Assembly (NCBI GenBank): GCA_964373675.1
Contig: CAYJVO010000003.1
Span: 1 to 59,820, forward strand
DNA from: CAYHXN01 sp964373675
Lineage (GTDB): Bacteria; Patescibacteriota; Minisyncoccia; UBA6257; WO2-44-18
Length of the DNA: 59,820 nucleotides
Direction: 5' to 3'
Shown: piece by piece, positions 27,768 through 35,957 of the stretch
Position numbering within the stretch: position 1 is the stretch's first letter
Layout of the letters: each line of letters starts with the position of its first letter
Notes under the pieces: model-generated
What the model was told of the DNA's origin: nothing
Database searches by the model: none
The model's input: only the letters and a program-made list of their open reading frames with translations
Made by a program: the position numbers and the translations under genes

Positions 27768-30167
27768 GTGGTTATTACTGTGATTAGAAAGCTGTTATTA
27801 GCATCTGCGGCTGCTGCCTGCTTGGCGGCAGTTTTTAGCATCTTTTTCTTTTTTGCCGTTCTCAAAGATCTACCCAGTCCAGAACTTATAGAAAACCGAA
27901 GAATTGCTCAATCTACTAAAATTTACGACCGAACTGGTCAAATTTTACTTTATGAAATCCACGGGGAAGAAAAACGCACCGTTATTCCCTTCTCCGAAAT
28001 TCCAGAACAGGTAAAGCAAACCACTATTGCCATAGAAGACGCGAATTTTTATCAACATTCGGCTTTTGATTTACGCTCTCTTTTGCGCGCCTTAATGGTT
28101 AACCTTTCTCAAGGCCGGATTGCTCAAGGTGGCTCCACTATTACTCAACAATTGGCAAAAAATGCCTTTCTTTCTCCGGAAAGAACCTTTACAAGAAAAA
28201 TCAAAGAGTTGGTCTTGGCCATTATTTTAGAAAAGCGGTATTCCAAAGACGAAATTTTGAATCTTTATCTTAATCAGATTCCTTATGGCGCCAATGCCTA
28301 CGGCATTGAAGCGGCTAGCCAGACTTACTTTAAAAAATCTGCCAAAGAATTAAAGCTGGCCGAAGCCGCTCTTTTAGCTAGTCTGCCGAAAGCACCGTCA
28401 TACTATTCCCCGTGGGGGCCGCATTCGGATGAACTAATAGCTAGGAAAAATTACACTCTAGAACAAATGGCTAAATTAGGATTTATCAGCGAACGGCAGA
28501 AAAACGAAGCTAAAAAAATCCAATTCCAATTCGCCACTCCCAATACCGGCATCAAAGCGCCTCATTTTGTGATAGCCGTTCAAGAATATCTTAATAAGCA
28601 ATATGGCGAAGATTTCGTAAGAACTGCTGGCCTGGAAGTAACCACTACTCTTGATTGGCCAATGCAGGAATTGGCGGAAAAAGCAGTTCTAGAAGGGGCG
28701 CGGCGAAACTCTGACCTTTATCAGGGAAAAAACGCGGCTCTAGTAGCTCAAGACAGTTCCACCGGACAAATTCTGGCATTAGTCGGCTCACGAGATTATT
28801 TTGACAAAGAAATTGACGGGAACTTCAATGTTGCCGTTCAAGGATTGCGTCAACCGGGCTCGGCAATCAAACCGTTCGTCTATCTTGCCACTTTTAAAAA
28901 AGGGTTTACGCCGGACACGATCATATTTGATGTACCGACTGAATTTGTGCCAAACAATGAAAACTGTCCGCTAATTGTTGATTTCGCCAATGAATCAAAA
29001 GAATGCTATCATCCGCAAAATTTTGATGAAAATTTCCGCGGTCCCATAACGCTTCGCAATGCGCTTGCCCAATCAGTTAATATTCCCGCGGCTAAAACCC
29101 TGTATCTTGCCGGCATTGATAATGTTTTAAAATTGGCAAAAGATTTCGGAATCACCACTTTAACCGAACGAAGCCGCTATGGACTATCACTGGTATTAGG
29201 CGGCGGAGAAGTAAAACTAATTGAATTGGTTCAGGCCTATTCAATACTGGCGCAGGAAGGATTAAAACATAAACAAACTTTTATACTAAGAATTACTGAT
29301 CAAAATAAAAAAGTTTTGGAAGAATACCGTGATGAGGCGGAACAAATCATTGATCCGCAATATCCGCGTTTAATTAATGACATTCTTTCTGATGTTCAAG
29401 CTCGCGCTCCTCTTTTTGCCAACAGTCTAAACCTTACCGTCTATCCCAATCAAGAAGTATCCCTGAAAACCGGCACTACCAATGATTATCGCGACGCTTG
29501 GGCAATCGGTTATACCCGTTCTTTGGTTGTCGGCGTGTGGGCCGGCAATAATGACAATCAACCAATGCAAAAACGCGGCAGTAGTATTTTAGCGGCTATT
29601 CCGATCTGGAACGCTTTTCTTTCCGAAGCTTTAAAAATCCGATCTTTAGAAACTTTCACTAAGCCAGAACCTATTTTTGCCGACAAACCGGCTCTGCGCG
29701 GTGAATATCTCATCAACGGACAAATTCACGATATTCTTTACTATGTCAATAAAAATCGGCCGCTTGATCCGCCGCCAGCTAATCCAGACAGCGACCCTCA
29801 ATTCAAAAACTGGGAAGAGCCGATTGAAGAATGGCTTAAAAGCAACCGAGATAAAATCAATCTTTTGGCAAGTTTAACACCAATCGGTAGTCTTAATTTA
29901 GAGATATTGTCGCCAACTAAAGGAAGTGCGATCTTTAATAATAAAATTAGCGTATCAACGCAAGTTTCTTCCCCGGCAGACATTACCAAAATGGAAATCT
30001 GGTTTAATAACAAAATTATTTCTCAACAAAGCGGAAATTTTGGAAAAAATTGGTCTTACCAAAATATTGTATCAGCCTCCGATGTCCAACTGCAAAATCT
30101 TTTCAAAATTGTTGTTTGGGACAATCAAAATAATAAAACCGAAAAAGAAATAATCCTCTATAAGTAG
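27768..30167 (+). CDS. Class A penicillin-binding protein (PBP1A-like)
   Basis: 799 residues from GTG 27768 (or GTG 27780); the ATG at 27708 lies inside a MITE and is rejected. One N-terminal membrane helix (LLLASAAAACLAAVFSIFFFFAV). Glycosyltransferase 51: IAIEDANFYQHSAFD, GRIAQGGSTITQQLAKN, KRYSKDEILNLYLNQIPYG. Transpeptidase: GSAIKPF (SxxK), SVN, KTGTTNDYRDAW. A small C-terminal beta domain (ITKMEIWFNNKI) follows. It polymerises and cross-links peptidoglycan outside the membrane. Convergent with dnaN, 7 bp apart. Confidence 0.95.
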   Translation: MVITVIRKLLLASAAAACLAAVFSIFFFFAVLKDLPSPELIENRRIAQSTKIYDRTGQILLYEIHGEEKRTVIPFSEIPEQVKQTTIAIEDANFYQHSAFDLRSLLRALMVNLSQGRIAQGGSTITQQLAKNAFLSPERTFTRKIKELVLAIILEKRYSKDEILNLYLNQIPYGANAYGIEAASQTYFKKSAKELKLAEAALLASLPKAPSYYSPWGPHSDELIARKNYTLEQMAKLGFISERQKNEAKKIQFQFATPNTGIKAPHFVIAVQEYLNKQYGEDFVRTAGLEVTTTLDWPMQELAEKAVLEGARRNSDLYQGKNAALVAQDSSTGQILALVGSRDYFDKEIDGNFNVAVQGLRQPGSAIKPFVYLATFKKGFTPDTIIFDVPTEFVPNNENCPLIVDFANESKECYHPQNFDENFRGPITLRNALAQSVNIPAAKTLYLAGIDNVLKLAKDFGITTLTERSRYGLSLVLGGGEVKLIELVQAYSILAQEGLKHKQTFILRITDQNKKVLEEYRDEAEQIIDPQYPRLINDILSDVQARAPLFANSLNLTVYPNQEVSLKTGTTNDYRDAWAIGYTRSLVVGVWAGNNDNQPMQKRGSSILAAIPIWNAFLSEALKIRSLETFTKPEPIFADKPALRGEYLINGQIHDILYYVNKNRPLDPPPANPDSDPQFKNWEEPIEEWLKSNRDKINLLASLTPIGSLNLEILSPTKGSAIFNNKISVSTQVSSPADITKMEIWFNNKIISQQSGNFGKNWSYQNIVSASDVQLQNLFKIVVWDNQNNKTEKEIILYK

Positions 30168-30181
30168 AACCTATCTAGGTT
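30166..30181. repeat. Possible family A footprint between PBP1A and dnaN
   Basis: AGAACCTATCTAGGTT looks like two family A ends joined after loss of the middle. It overlaps both convergent stop codons. Short, so tentative. Confidence 0.35.
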
Positions 30182-31290
30182 GTTTTTATGGGCATTAAAA
30201 TATAAAAATATGAATTGTCATTTACCGGTTTAAGAACGGCGGGACGGCTTTCATTATTGATGCAAAAAATTATTTCCGGAGAATCCATAACTCGCAAACC
30301 ATCCAGCAAATACCGCCAATTAAAACTGATTTCTTTAAAATCTTTGCCTTTAATTTTAGCCGGTATCAAATAGTTATTTTCGCCCAGATACTGATTAGCG
30401 GAATAAACTTCCAAAGCTTTTTTTCCCTCTGTCATTTTAATTCTTATATCATTAACTTTACCGCTAAAATTACTCACTAACTTAAGCGCATTAACCAGGT
30501 AATCTTTATCAAATTGACTTTCCGTTTCTAATTCTTTTGGAATAATTGAATCGTAATCGGGGTATTCGCCGTCAATTAATCTGGATACTATTTCCAAATC
30601 TTCATTTTTAAACATTACTTGGTTCGGATCAACAAAAATCATCACATTTTTATCCTGCGGTAAAATCCTAATTAATTCCTGAACGGTTTTTAAAGGGAGG
30701 ATTATTTTAAAACCTCGGTTAAAATTTGTTTTAAATTGATTAGTGTTAATGGTTTTTTCCGAAAGTCTAAAACTGTCCGTGCCAGCTAGTTTTAGAAAAG
30801 TTATCTGAAAATCAAATAAAACGCCGCTTATTTCCGGTCTAATCTCGGAAATTTGAACCGAAGACAGAACTTTTAATAAAGAATTTTTTAAAATATCGCC
30901 ATTAATTTCCAGATAATAATCAGTATTTTCCAATTTAGGGATTATTGGGAATTCTTCCGGATCTATTCCTTGAATAGCCGCTTCATAATTATCAGTTTTT
31001 ATTAAAAGATTATTTTTTTTGGTTTCTAAATCAATTTTATCTGAATTAAGATTATTAATTATTCCGTATAATATTCCAAACGGCACGCTGATTTCTCCTT
31101 CTTCAATGATTTTTCCCGAAGTTAAATAAGAAATTCCTAATTCTAAATTAGTGGTAACCGTTTTAATGCGGTTATTAAATGTTTTAATTAAAACATTTTT
31201 TAAAACTGGCAAAGTTGTATTTTCCGAAACTGCTTTTTCCACAGCCGCCAAAGCGATTTTTAAATTATTTCTTAATATAATTAATTTCAT
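30175..31290 (-). CDS. dnaN: DNA polymerase III beta subunit (sliding clamp)
   Basis: 371 residues, standard length. MKLIILRNNLKIALAAVEKAVSENTTLPVLKNVLI is the DnaN start; DSFRLSEKTI, LVNALKLVSNF and the C-terminal NDNSYFYILMPIK that forms the partner-binding pocket edge are present. It encircles DNA and tethers Pol III. Located just downstream of dnaA on the same strand. Confidence 0.96.
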   Translation of the reverse strand: MKLIILRNNLKIALAAVEKAVSENTTLPVLKNVLIKTFNNRIKTVTTNLELGISYLTSGKIIEEGEISVPFGILYGIINNLNSDKIDLETKKNNLLIKTDNYEAAIQGIDPEEFPIIPKLENTDYYLEINGDILKNSLLKVLSSVQISEIRPEISGVLFDFQITFLKLAGTDSFRLSEKTINTNQFKTNFNRGFKIILPLKTVQELIRILPQDKNVMIFVDPNQVMFKNEDLEIVSRLIDGEYPDYDSIIPKELETESQFDKDYLVNALKLVSNFSGKVNDIRIKMTEGKKALEVYSANQYLGENNYLIPAKIKGKDFKEISFNWRYLLDGLRVMDSPEIIFCINNESRPAVLKPVNDNSYFYILMPIKTT

Positions 31291-31396
31291 TTATTTAATA
31301 AATTAGTTGTAGATGTAGTAGGAAATAATTTTGTTGATAACCTTAAATTTATTCCTATTTTTTTATTTATAATTCTTAAATCCTGTTAATTATTTG
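31291..31396. promoter_or_regulatory. AT-rich dnaA-dnaN intergenic region, possible origin part
   Basis: 106 bp, very AT-rich. One DnaA-box-like site TTATCAACA (minus strand, 31340-31332), one mismatch to consensus. Could be the unwinding part of oriC or just the dnaN promoter region. Confidence 0.4.
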
Positions 31397-32755
31397 TTAG
31401 CTTTTACTAATCATATCTTTGACCATTAGAATATTCTGATTCAGTTTATGATTTTTATTGATTTCCTCCCCTATTTTTCCACAGGCATAAATAGCAGTTG
31501 TGTGATCACGCTTCCCCAATTTTTCCCCAATTGACGGATAAGAAAGGTTTAAAATTTCGCGCATTAGATACATGGTAACCTGCCGTGGTTCCACTAATTC
31601 TTTTTTCCGCGAACGACCGGTTAAATCGCCGGTAGTAATTTCGTAAAATTCCGCAACGCAGTTTAGAATTTGGCCCGGACTCACATTATGTGAAGATTCC
31701 TGAATATTCTGATTGATTAGCTCCTCCACCTTTTTAGGAGTTAACTCGCCCTTATTTTGCTGATAAAATAGGACTTGATTAAGAACTCCTTCCAGTTCCC
31801 GGAGATTTTTTTGGGCTTTGGTTGCCATAATCTTGAGATATTGGTCATCTAACTGCGTTCCTCTTTCTACTAGTTTGTTTTTTAAGACAGCCAGCCTTAA
31901 TTCAAAATCCGGATAATCAATACCTACAGTCATGCCGCCGGCAAAACGCGACTTTAGCCGTTCGTGAAGAGTAGGAGTAAAATTCGGCGGGCGATCGGAA
32001 GAAATGATTATTTGTTTATTATTCTCATAAAGCGCATTAAAAGTATGGAAAAATTCTTCTTCAGTTGATCCTTTTCCAGTAATGAACTGAATATCGTCAA
32101 TAATTAAGACATCTACCAAGCGGTACTTTTCTTTAACTGTTTCCATTCTTTTGGAACGAATGCCGGCAATGACATCGTTGGTGAATTTTTCCGAAGGCAC
32201 ATATCTTACTTTTATTTTATTTTGGTAACGATTTTTGATTTCGTTTCCGGCCGCCTGAATAAGATGAGTTTTTCCTACGCCGACCCCGCCGTATATGAAT
32301 AAAGGATTATATTTATTGCCAATGGATTCAGTGATGGCTAGACAGGCGCTGTAAGCGAGTTCGTTTGATTTGCCGATAACAAAAGAATTAAGGGTATAGC
32401 GGGGGTTTAAATTAGTTTCCGGATCAAGTTTGAATTCCGAGAATCCGATTTGACTTGGAGATGATGCTTTAACTTCCAATTTTTCTTTTGCCAAACCCGA
32501 CTGCGGATCTTTAATTACCGCATAATCAATTTTTTTAGTGGTTTCATCAAGATTTCTTAAGGCGCGAAGAACAATTTTCCCATATTTATTTTCTACCCAT
32601 TCTTTTGCAAAACTATTGGGAAGTCCGATTAAAGCAACCCCCTCTTTTTTTTCTAGTAAAGAAGTGTTTTTAAACCAAGTAAGAAAATTTGGTCTCGAAA
32701 TTTGCAGTTCAATTTCACCAAGAGCAGCTCGCCAAATTTCATTGAGACCATTCAT
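31397..32755 (-). CDS. dnaA: Chromosomal replication initiator DnaA
   Basis: 452 residues. Domain I EIWRAALGEIELQISRPNFLTWFKNTSL; AAA+ domain with FIYGGVGVGKTHLIQAAGNE (Walker A) and VLIIDDIQFITGKGSTEEEFFHTFNAL (Walker B); domain IV VTMYLMREILNLSYPSIGEKLGKRDHTTAIYA, the DNA-binding signature. It opens the origin. TTGACG (32790-32785) and TAAAAT (32768-32763), 16 bp apart, place the transcription start at or next to the ATG, so the mRNA is probably leaderless. Confidence 0.97.
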   Translation of the reverse strand: MNGLNEIWRAALGEIELQISRPNFLTWFKNTSLLEKKEGVALIGLPNSFAKEWVENKYGKIVLRALRNLDETTKKIDYAVIKDPQSGLAKEKLEVKASSPSQIGFSEFKLDPETNLNPRYTLNSFVIGKSNELAYSACLAITESIGNKYNPLFIYGGVGVGKTHLIQAAGNEIKNRYQNKIKVRYVPSEKFTNDVIAGIRSKRMETVKEKYRLVDVLIIDDIQFITGKGSTEEEFFHTFNALYENNKQIIISSDRPPNFTPTLHERLKSRFAGGMTVGIDYPDFELRLAVLKNKLVERGTQLDDQYLKIMATKAQKNLRELEGVLNQVLFYQQNKGELTPKKVEELINQNIQESSHNVSPGQILNCVAEFYEITTGDLTGRSRKKELVEPRQVTMYLMREILNLSYPSIGEKLGKRDHTTAIYACGKIGEEINKNHKLNQNILMVKDMISKS

Positions 32756-32762
32756 AGTTTTA

Positions 32763-32790
32763 ATTTTATGCTCTTGCCACCAGCCGTCAA
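32763..32790 (-). promoter_or_regulatory. dnaA promoter
   Basis: Minus-strand TTGACG and TAAAAT with 16-bp spacing; the ATG begins 8 nt after the -10 box, as at the TrpR-like gene 11444 and the beta-CASP gene. Confidence 0.75.
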
Positions 32791-32821
32791 ATAGCTACAA
32801 TAAAATAAAGTGTTAATTGTT

Positions 32822-32830
32822 TGTGGATAA
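32822..32830 (-). promoter_or_regulatory. Consensus DnaA box
   Basis: TTATCCACA on the minus strand in the dnaA-rpmH divergent gap. Supports autoregulation of dnaA and/or the origin being here. Confidence 0.8.
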
Positions 32831-32842
32831 ATAAAAATCATC

Positions 32843-32977
32843 ATGTCTATCACCTATCAGCCAAAAAAACGGAAAAGAGCGCGAACTCATGGTTTTTTGA
32901 CGCGCAGTCGGACGCCGGGAGGCCGGCGAGTTTTAAGAAATAGACGGAGAAAAGGCCGACATCGGCTTACGCCGTAA
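32843..32977 (+). CDS. rpmH: 50S ribosomal protein L34
   Basis: 44 residues, MSITYQPKKRKRARTHGFLTRSRTPGGRRVLRNRRRKGRHRLTP (read in two parts: start MSITYQPKKRKRARTHGF, end NRRRKGRHRLTP). This is the universal L34 pattern. Divergent from dnaA and followed by rnpA, the classical origin-region order. Confidence 0.97.
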   Translation: MSITYQPKKRKRARTHGFLTRSRTPGGRRVLRNRRRKGRHRLTP

Positions 32978-33017
32978 GCAAAGAGGATAGAGAAAAGAGG
33001 AAAGGGAACAGAAAATT

Positions 33018-33338
33018 ATGTTGTCGAAGCAGCAAAGATTGCCGATTCAAAAATTTATAGGGAAAAGCGGCAAAATAGTTAAAAGCCGCTATTTTTTATT
33101 AAAAATTTTTGAAACCGGCAATGCCTTTTGCCGATTCGGCGTTATTATTAGCAGTAAAGTGGCAAAAAGAGCTGTTGATCGCAACAGATTAAAAAGGCAA
33201 ATATTTAATTTTTTCCGCATTGCCGGACACGCATTGCCGATTGCCGATTATTTGCTAATTGTTTCGGTAAATGCGGTAAAACTCGGCAAAGAGGAATTAA
33301 AAAACGAACTCTCCAAATTACTAACAACTAACAACTAA
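33018..33338 (+). CDS. rnpA: Ribonuclease P protein component
   Basis: 106 residues. RFGVIISSKVAKRAVDRNRLKRQIFNFFR is the RNR signature that contacts RNase P RNA; the start MLSKQQRLPIQKF is typical. It helps RNase P RNA mature tRNA 5' ends. The last residues (LLTTNN) are read from a 7-bp AACAACT repeat that continues past the stop. The preceding leader is AGGATAG-type repeat and contains GAGGAAAGGG, which can serve as ribosome binding site. Confidence 0.93.
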   Translation: MLSKQQRLPIQKFIGKSGKIVKSRYFLLKIFETGNAFCRFGVIISSKVAKRAVDRNRLKRQIFNFFRIAGHALPIADYLLIVSVNAVKLGKEELKNELSKLLTTNN

Positions 33339-33350
33339 CAACTAACAACT
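33317..33350. repeat. AACAACT 7-bp tandem repeat at the rnpA end
   Basis: Four units; overlaps the rnpA stop codon and reaches to the yidC start. Confidence 0.8.
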
Positions 33351-33359
33351 TTTGCTTTC

Positions 33360-34103
33360 ATGGGTTCTTTATTCAACACAATTTTATACCAGCCGTTATT
33401 TAACGCTCTAGTTTTTTTATATAAATACGTAGCTTTTCAAGATTTGGGCATCGCCATTATTTTATTGACAATCCTTATTCGTTTTATCCTGTATCCGTTT
33501 TTCTACAAAAGTTTTAAAAATCAGACCCTGATGCAGCGGCTTCAGCCGCAGATTCGCAAAATCCAGCATGACCACAAAGATAATCGGGAAAAACAAGCTC
33601 AAGTCCTAATGGCTCTTTATAAAGAGCATAAAGTCAACCCTTTTTCCGGATTTTTGCTGATTTTGCTTCAACTGCCGGTATTAATTGCCCTTTACCAGCT
33701 TTTTTTAAAGGGTTTTACCCCAGAATCCTTTGTTAATTTGTATGATTTTATATCGTCTCCGGATCAGATTAACCATTCTTTTTTAGGCTTGATTGATTTG
33801 CAAAGCCGCAGTATAGTGATGGTTGGTTTGGCGGCTTTAGTCCAATATTTTCAAGGACGGCTAGCCTTGCCAAAATTTTCTGCTTCAGAAAAAGATCCGT
33901 CTTCTAGAATTGTCAGGCAGATGGTGTTTATCGGACCGATTTTGACCGTCGTCTTTTTAACATCTCTGCCGTCCGCCATAGGGTTGTATTGGTTGGTAAC
34001 TTCGCTATTTTCCATCGGTCAGCAGATTATAATTAACCGTCAAATAGAAAAAGAACAACAAAGACATGGAAAATCTGAAAATAGCAGTCAAAACCATGCT
34101 TGA
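33360..34103 (+). CDS. yidC: Membrane protein insertase YidC/Oxa1
   Basis: 247 residues, the short form without the large periplasmic domain. MGSLFNTILYQPLFNALVFLYKYV, ILLTILIRFILYPFFYKSFKNQTLMQRLQPQIRKIQHDHKDNREKQAQVLMALYKEHKVNPFSGFLLILLQLPVLIALYQLF and the last helices ALVQYFQGRLAL and LPSAIGLYWLVTSLFSIGQQ are the conserved Oxa1 core. It inserts membrane proteins. The end overlaps jag by 38 bp. Confidence 0.95.
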   Translation: MGSLFNTILYQPLFNALVFLYKYVAFQDLGIAIILLTILIRFILYPFFYKSFKNQTLMQRLQPQIRKIQHDHKDNREKQAQVLMALYKEHKVNPFSGFLLILLQLPVLIALYQLFLKGFTPESFVNLYDFISSPDQINHSFLGLIDLQSRSIVMVGLAALVQYFQGRLALPKFSASEKDPSSRIVRQMVFIGPILTVVFLTSLPSAIGLYWLVTSLFSIGQQIIINRQIEKEQQRHGKSENSSQNHA

Positions 34104-34500
34104 ACGCGCCGGCTTTGCGGATGCGGGGATTGAGGTTGATTCAGAAAACAGAAAAATAACGATTTTTATTAATGAAAGCGAGTGGTTTCAAAAAATAATT
34201 CCTAATTTCGTTAGCGATTTGGAGCACATAGTAAAGTTATTGGCGCGAAAAAACAGTTTGGAGACGGTTTTCGTGGATGTGAATAATTATCGCCGAGATC
34301 GGGAAAAGCTCATTATTGAATTGGCGCAGGCGGCAGCCCGAAAAGCGCTGACCACTAAATCCCCCGTTGATTTACCGGCCCTTAACGCTTACGAACGGCG
34401 GCTAGTGCATGTGGAATTGGCAACTAGACCGGATGTTAAAACTGAAAGCATTGGCGAGGGTAAAGACAGGCACGTGGTCATCAAGCCGATAGAGCTATAA
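34066..34500 (+). CDS. Jag/KhpB-like R3H-domain RNA-binding protein
   Basis: 144 residues. An N-terminal alpha/beta part that corresponds to the KH-like region and a C-terminal R3H domain (LNAYERRLVHVELATRPDVKTESIGEGKDRHVVI). The long N-terminal Jag domain of Firmicutes is absent. Such proteins bind RNA and affect cell-wall growth. Translationally coupled to yidC. The stop codon's last base begins a family B MITE. Confidence 0.9.
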   Translation: MENLKIAVKTMLERAGFADAGIEVDSENRKITIFINESEWFQKIIPNFVSDLEHIVKLLARKNSLETVFVDVNNYRRDREKLIIELAQAAARKALTTKSPVDLPALNAYERRLVHVELATRPDVKTESIGEGKDRHVVIKPIEL

Positions 34501-34572
34501 TCCCGTTAGAAGTAGCCCGCCCTTAGGGTCCTTCGGACCGCGCTCGCGCGCGGGCGAGACTTCTAACGGGAT
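34500..34572. mobile_element. MITE-like element, family B, 73 bp
   Basis: Terminal inverted repeats ATCCCGTTAGAAG (34500-34512) and complement (34560-34572); a GC-rich hairpin with GGTCCTTCGGACC and CGCTCGCGCGCGGGCG fills the middle. It lies between convergent genes and provides the TAG stop of the small gene at 34563. It may also act as a bidirectional terminator. Confidence 0.82.
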
Positions 34573-34748
34573 AGTTTTTTGTTAATTAGTTCCAGAGTTT
34601 TGGTTGTATCTTGGAGCATTTCTAGGTAGCGCCGGTTGATTTCGTTGGCGGTTTTAAGATAAACCAGCGCTAGGTTAACATAGAGCGCTCCTTTTGCTTC
34701 ATTAGACATCGGTTTTTCCAAAAATTTTTGAAGTTTGGTAAGATCCAT
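34563..34748 (-). CDS. Small helical hypothetical protein
   Basis: 61 residues from ATG 34748 (MDLTKLQKFLEKPMSNEAKGALYVNLALVYLKTANEINRRYLEMLQDTTKTLELINKKLSR in full; the key part is EAKGALYVNLALVYLKTANEIN). Likely one or two amphipathic helices. It begins 5 bp inside the tail region of the larger upstream gene, suggesting co-translation. The last codons and stop are MITE sequence. No family recognised. Confidence 0.55.
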   Translation of the reverse strand: MDLTKLQKFLEKPMSNEAKGALYVNLALVYLKTANEINRRYLEMLQDTTKTLELINKKLSR

Positions 34749-34752
34749 AGTG

Positions 34753-35937
34753 TTATTTTTCAAACCAAGATTTTGTTGCCAGCAATCTTTTAAGCAAAAT
34801 TCTTTTTTCTAGTGGCAGGCGGGGGTTTTTAGTAAGAACTTCTAAGTTCTCAAACATTCTTCTTTTGGCAGTTGGACCCAATCCTTCAGTTTTAAGATTT
34901 TCTTCAATTATTTGTTCCATTTCTTCCAGCGGTCGCGGATTAAGCTTTTTGTCATAAATTGCGAAAATAAGTTCCTCGGTAACTTTATTTTCAATAAGAC
35001 GATCCAGTTCTTCCGATAATTTTTCTTTATCGGTTTTTTCCAAAAGTTTTAAGGCATCATCTGTTCGCTCCAGTTCTTTTAGGTATTTCTTGGCATCTTG
35101 AAGATTTTCCAGTTTCAATCCTTTTTCACTTTCGGGATTCAAAAAATCGCCAAAGATTTTTGCCACTTTCTTTTGGACTTTTTCCCGAACCATTTTTCCG
35201 GTTGGCAAAGTTTCAATCAAGAATTTTTTGGCCAATTCCAGTCTTTGCCGGGCCTCTTTGGTTAACTCTAAGAGTTCTATGTCCGATTCTAATTTTTCCA
35301 TAGTGGTTTGGCGCAGCATTTCATCCTCTTTGTTTCTAAAAAACCAGCCGATCAGCTCGGAACTTTTTATGTTAAAAAATTCGCGCCAGCCGACGGTTTT
35401 GAGCTTTTCCTCTTTGAGGAGTTTGGTTTCCTTCAAAACCTTTTCCAGTATTGCTTGGGGCGCGATGGCCTTTAGAGATTCATATTCCGGCTTGTATCCG
35501 CTGACAAAAATAAGCAGATCCAGATTCAGCGTTTCTTTTTCTATTTTTTCATTAAACCCGCGATATTGTTGAAGATTTTCGGCGATGAGCTTCACTAATT
35601 CAGGGGTTTCAATGGCCTCTTTTTCTAAATATTCATCCAGAAATTTAAATTCTTTCCTTTTTTCTTTTTCTTTAATTTCCAAACCAGCCTTTTTATAAAT
35701 TTCTTCAGTATATAAATCTTTAAGGCCGTCGCGCGCCCATTCTTTGAACATAAAAGCTTCATGCCGTTTTTCAATTTCCTCGGCATTTTCATTAGTTAAC
35801 TCTAAAGATTCGGCATCCGGATAGCTTGATAAAAATTTAAGAAACTCCGGATTGTTGAGAGTTTCTTCAAAGCGAGATATTTTTCCTGCCTGCTCAATTG
35901 CTTCAGGCGTAGGAACAGGAAACTTTTCTTTGCTCAT
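34753..35937 (-). CDS. Hypothetical helical protein
   Basis: 394 residues, strongly charged and predicted all-helical with coiled-coil stretches (ETKLLKEEKLKTVGWREFF; KKYLKELERTDDALKLLEKTDKEKLSEELDRL). No signal peptide or membrane helix. Not recognised. It is the last large gene of the secretion-type operon on this strand, so a cytoplasmic partner role is possible but unsupported. Confidence 0.6.
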   Translation of the reverse strand: MSKEKFPVPTPEAIEQAGKISRFEETLNNPEFLKFLSSYPDAESLELTNENAEEIEKRHEAFMFKEWARDGLKDLYTEEIYKKAGLEIKEKEKRKEFKFLDEYLEKEAIETPELVKLIAENLQQYRGFNEKIEKETLNLDLLIFVSGYKPEYESLKAIAPQAILEKVLKETKLLKEEKLKTVGWREFFNIKSSELIGWFFRNKEDEMLRQTTMEKLESDIELLELTKEARQRLELAKKFLIETLPTGKMVREKVQKKVAKIFGDFLNPESEKGLKLENLQDAKKYLKELERTDDALKLLEKTDKEKLSEELDRLIENKVTEELIFAIYDKKLNPRPLEEMEQIIEENLKTEGLGPTAKRRMFENLEVLTKNPRLPLEKRILLKRLLATKSWFEK

Positions 35938-35957
35938 GCTCGCCTTATTGTATCACA

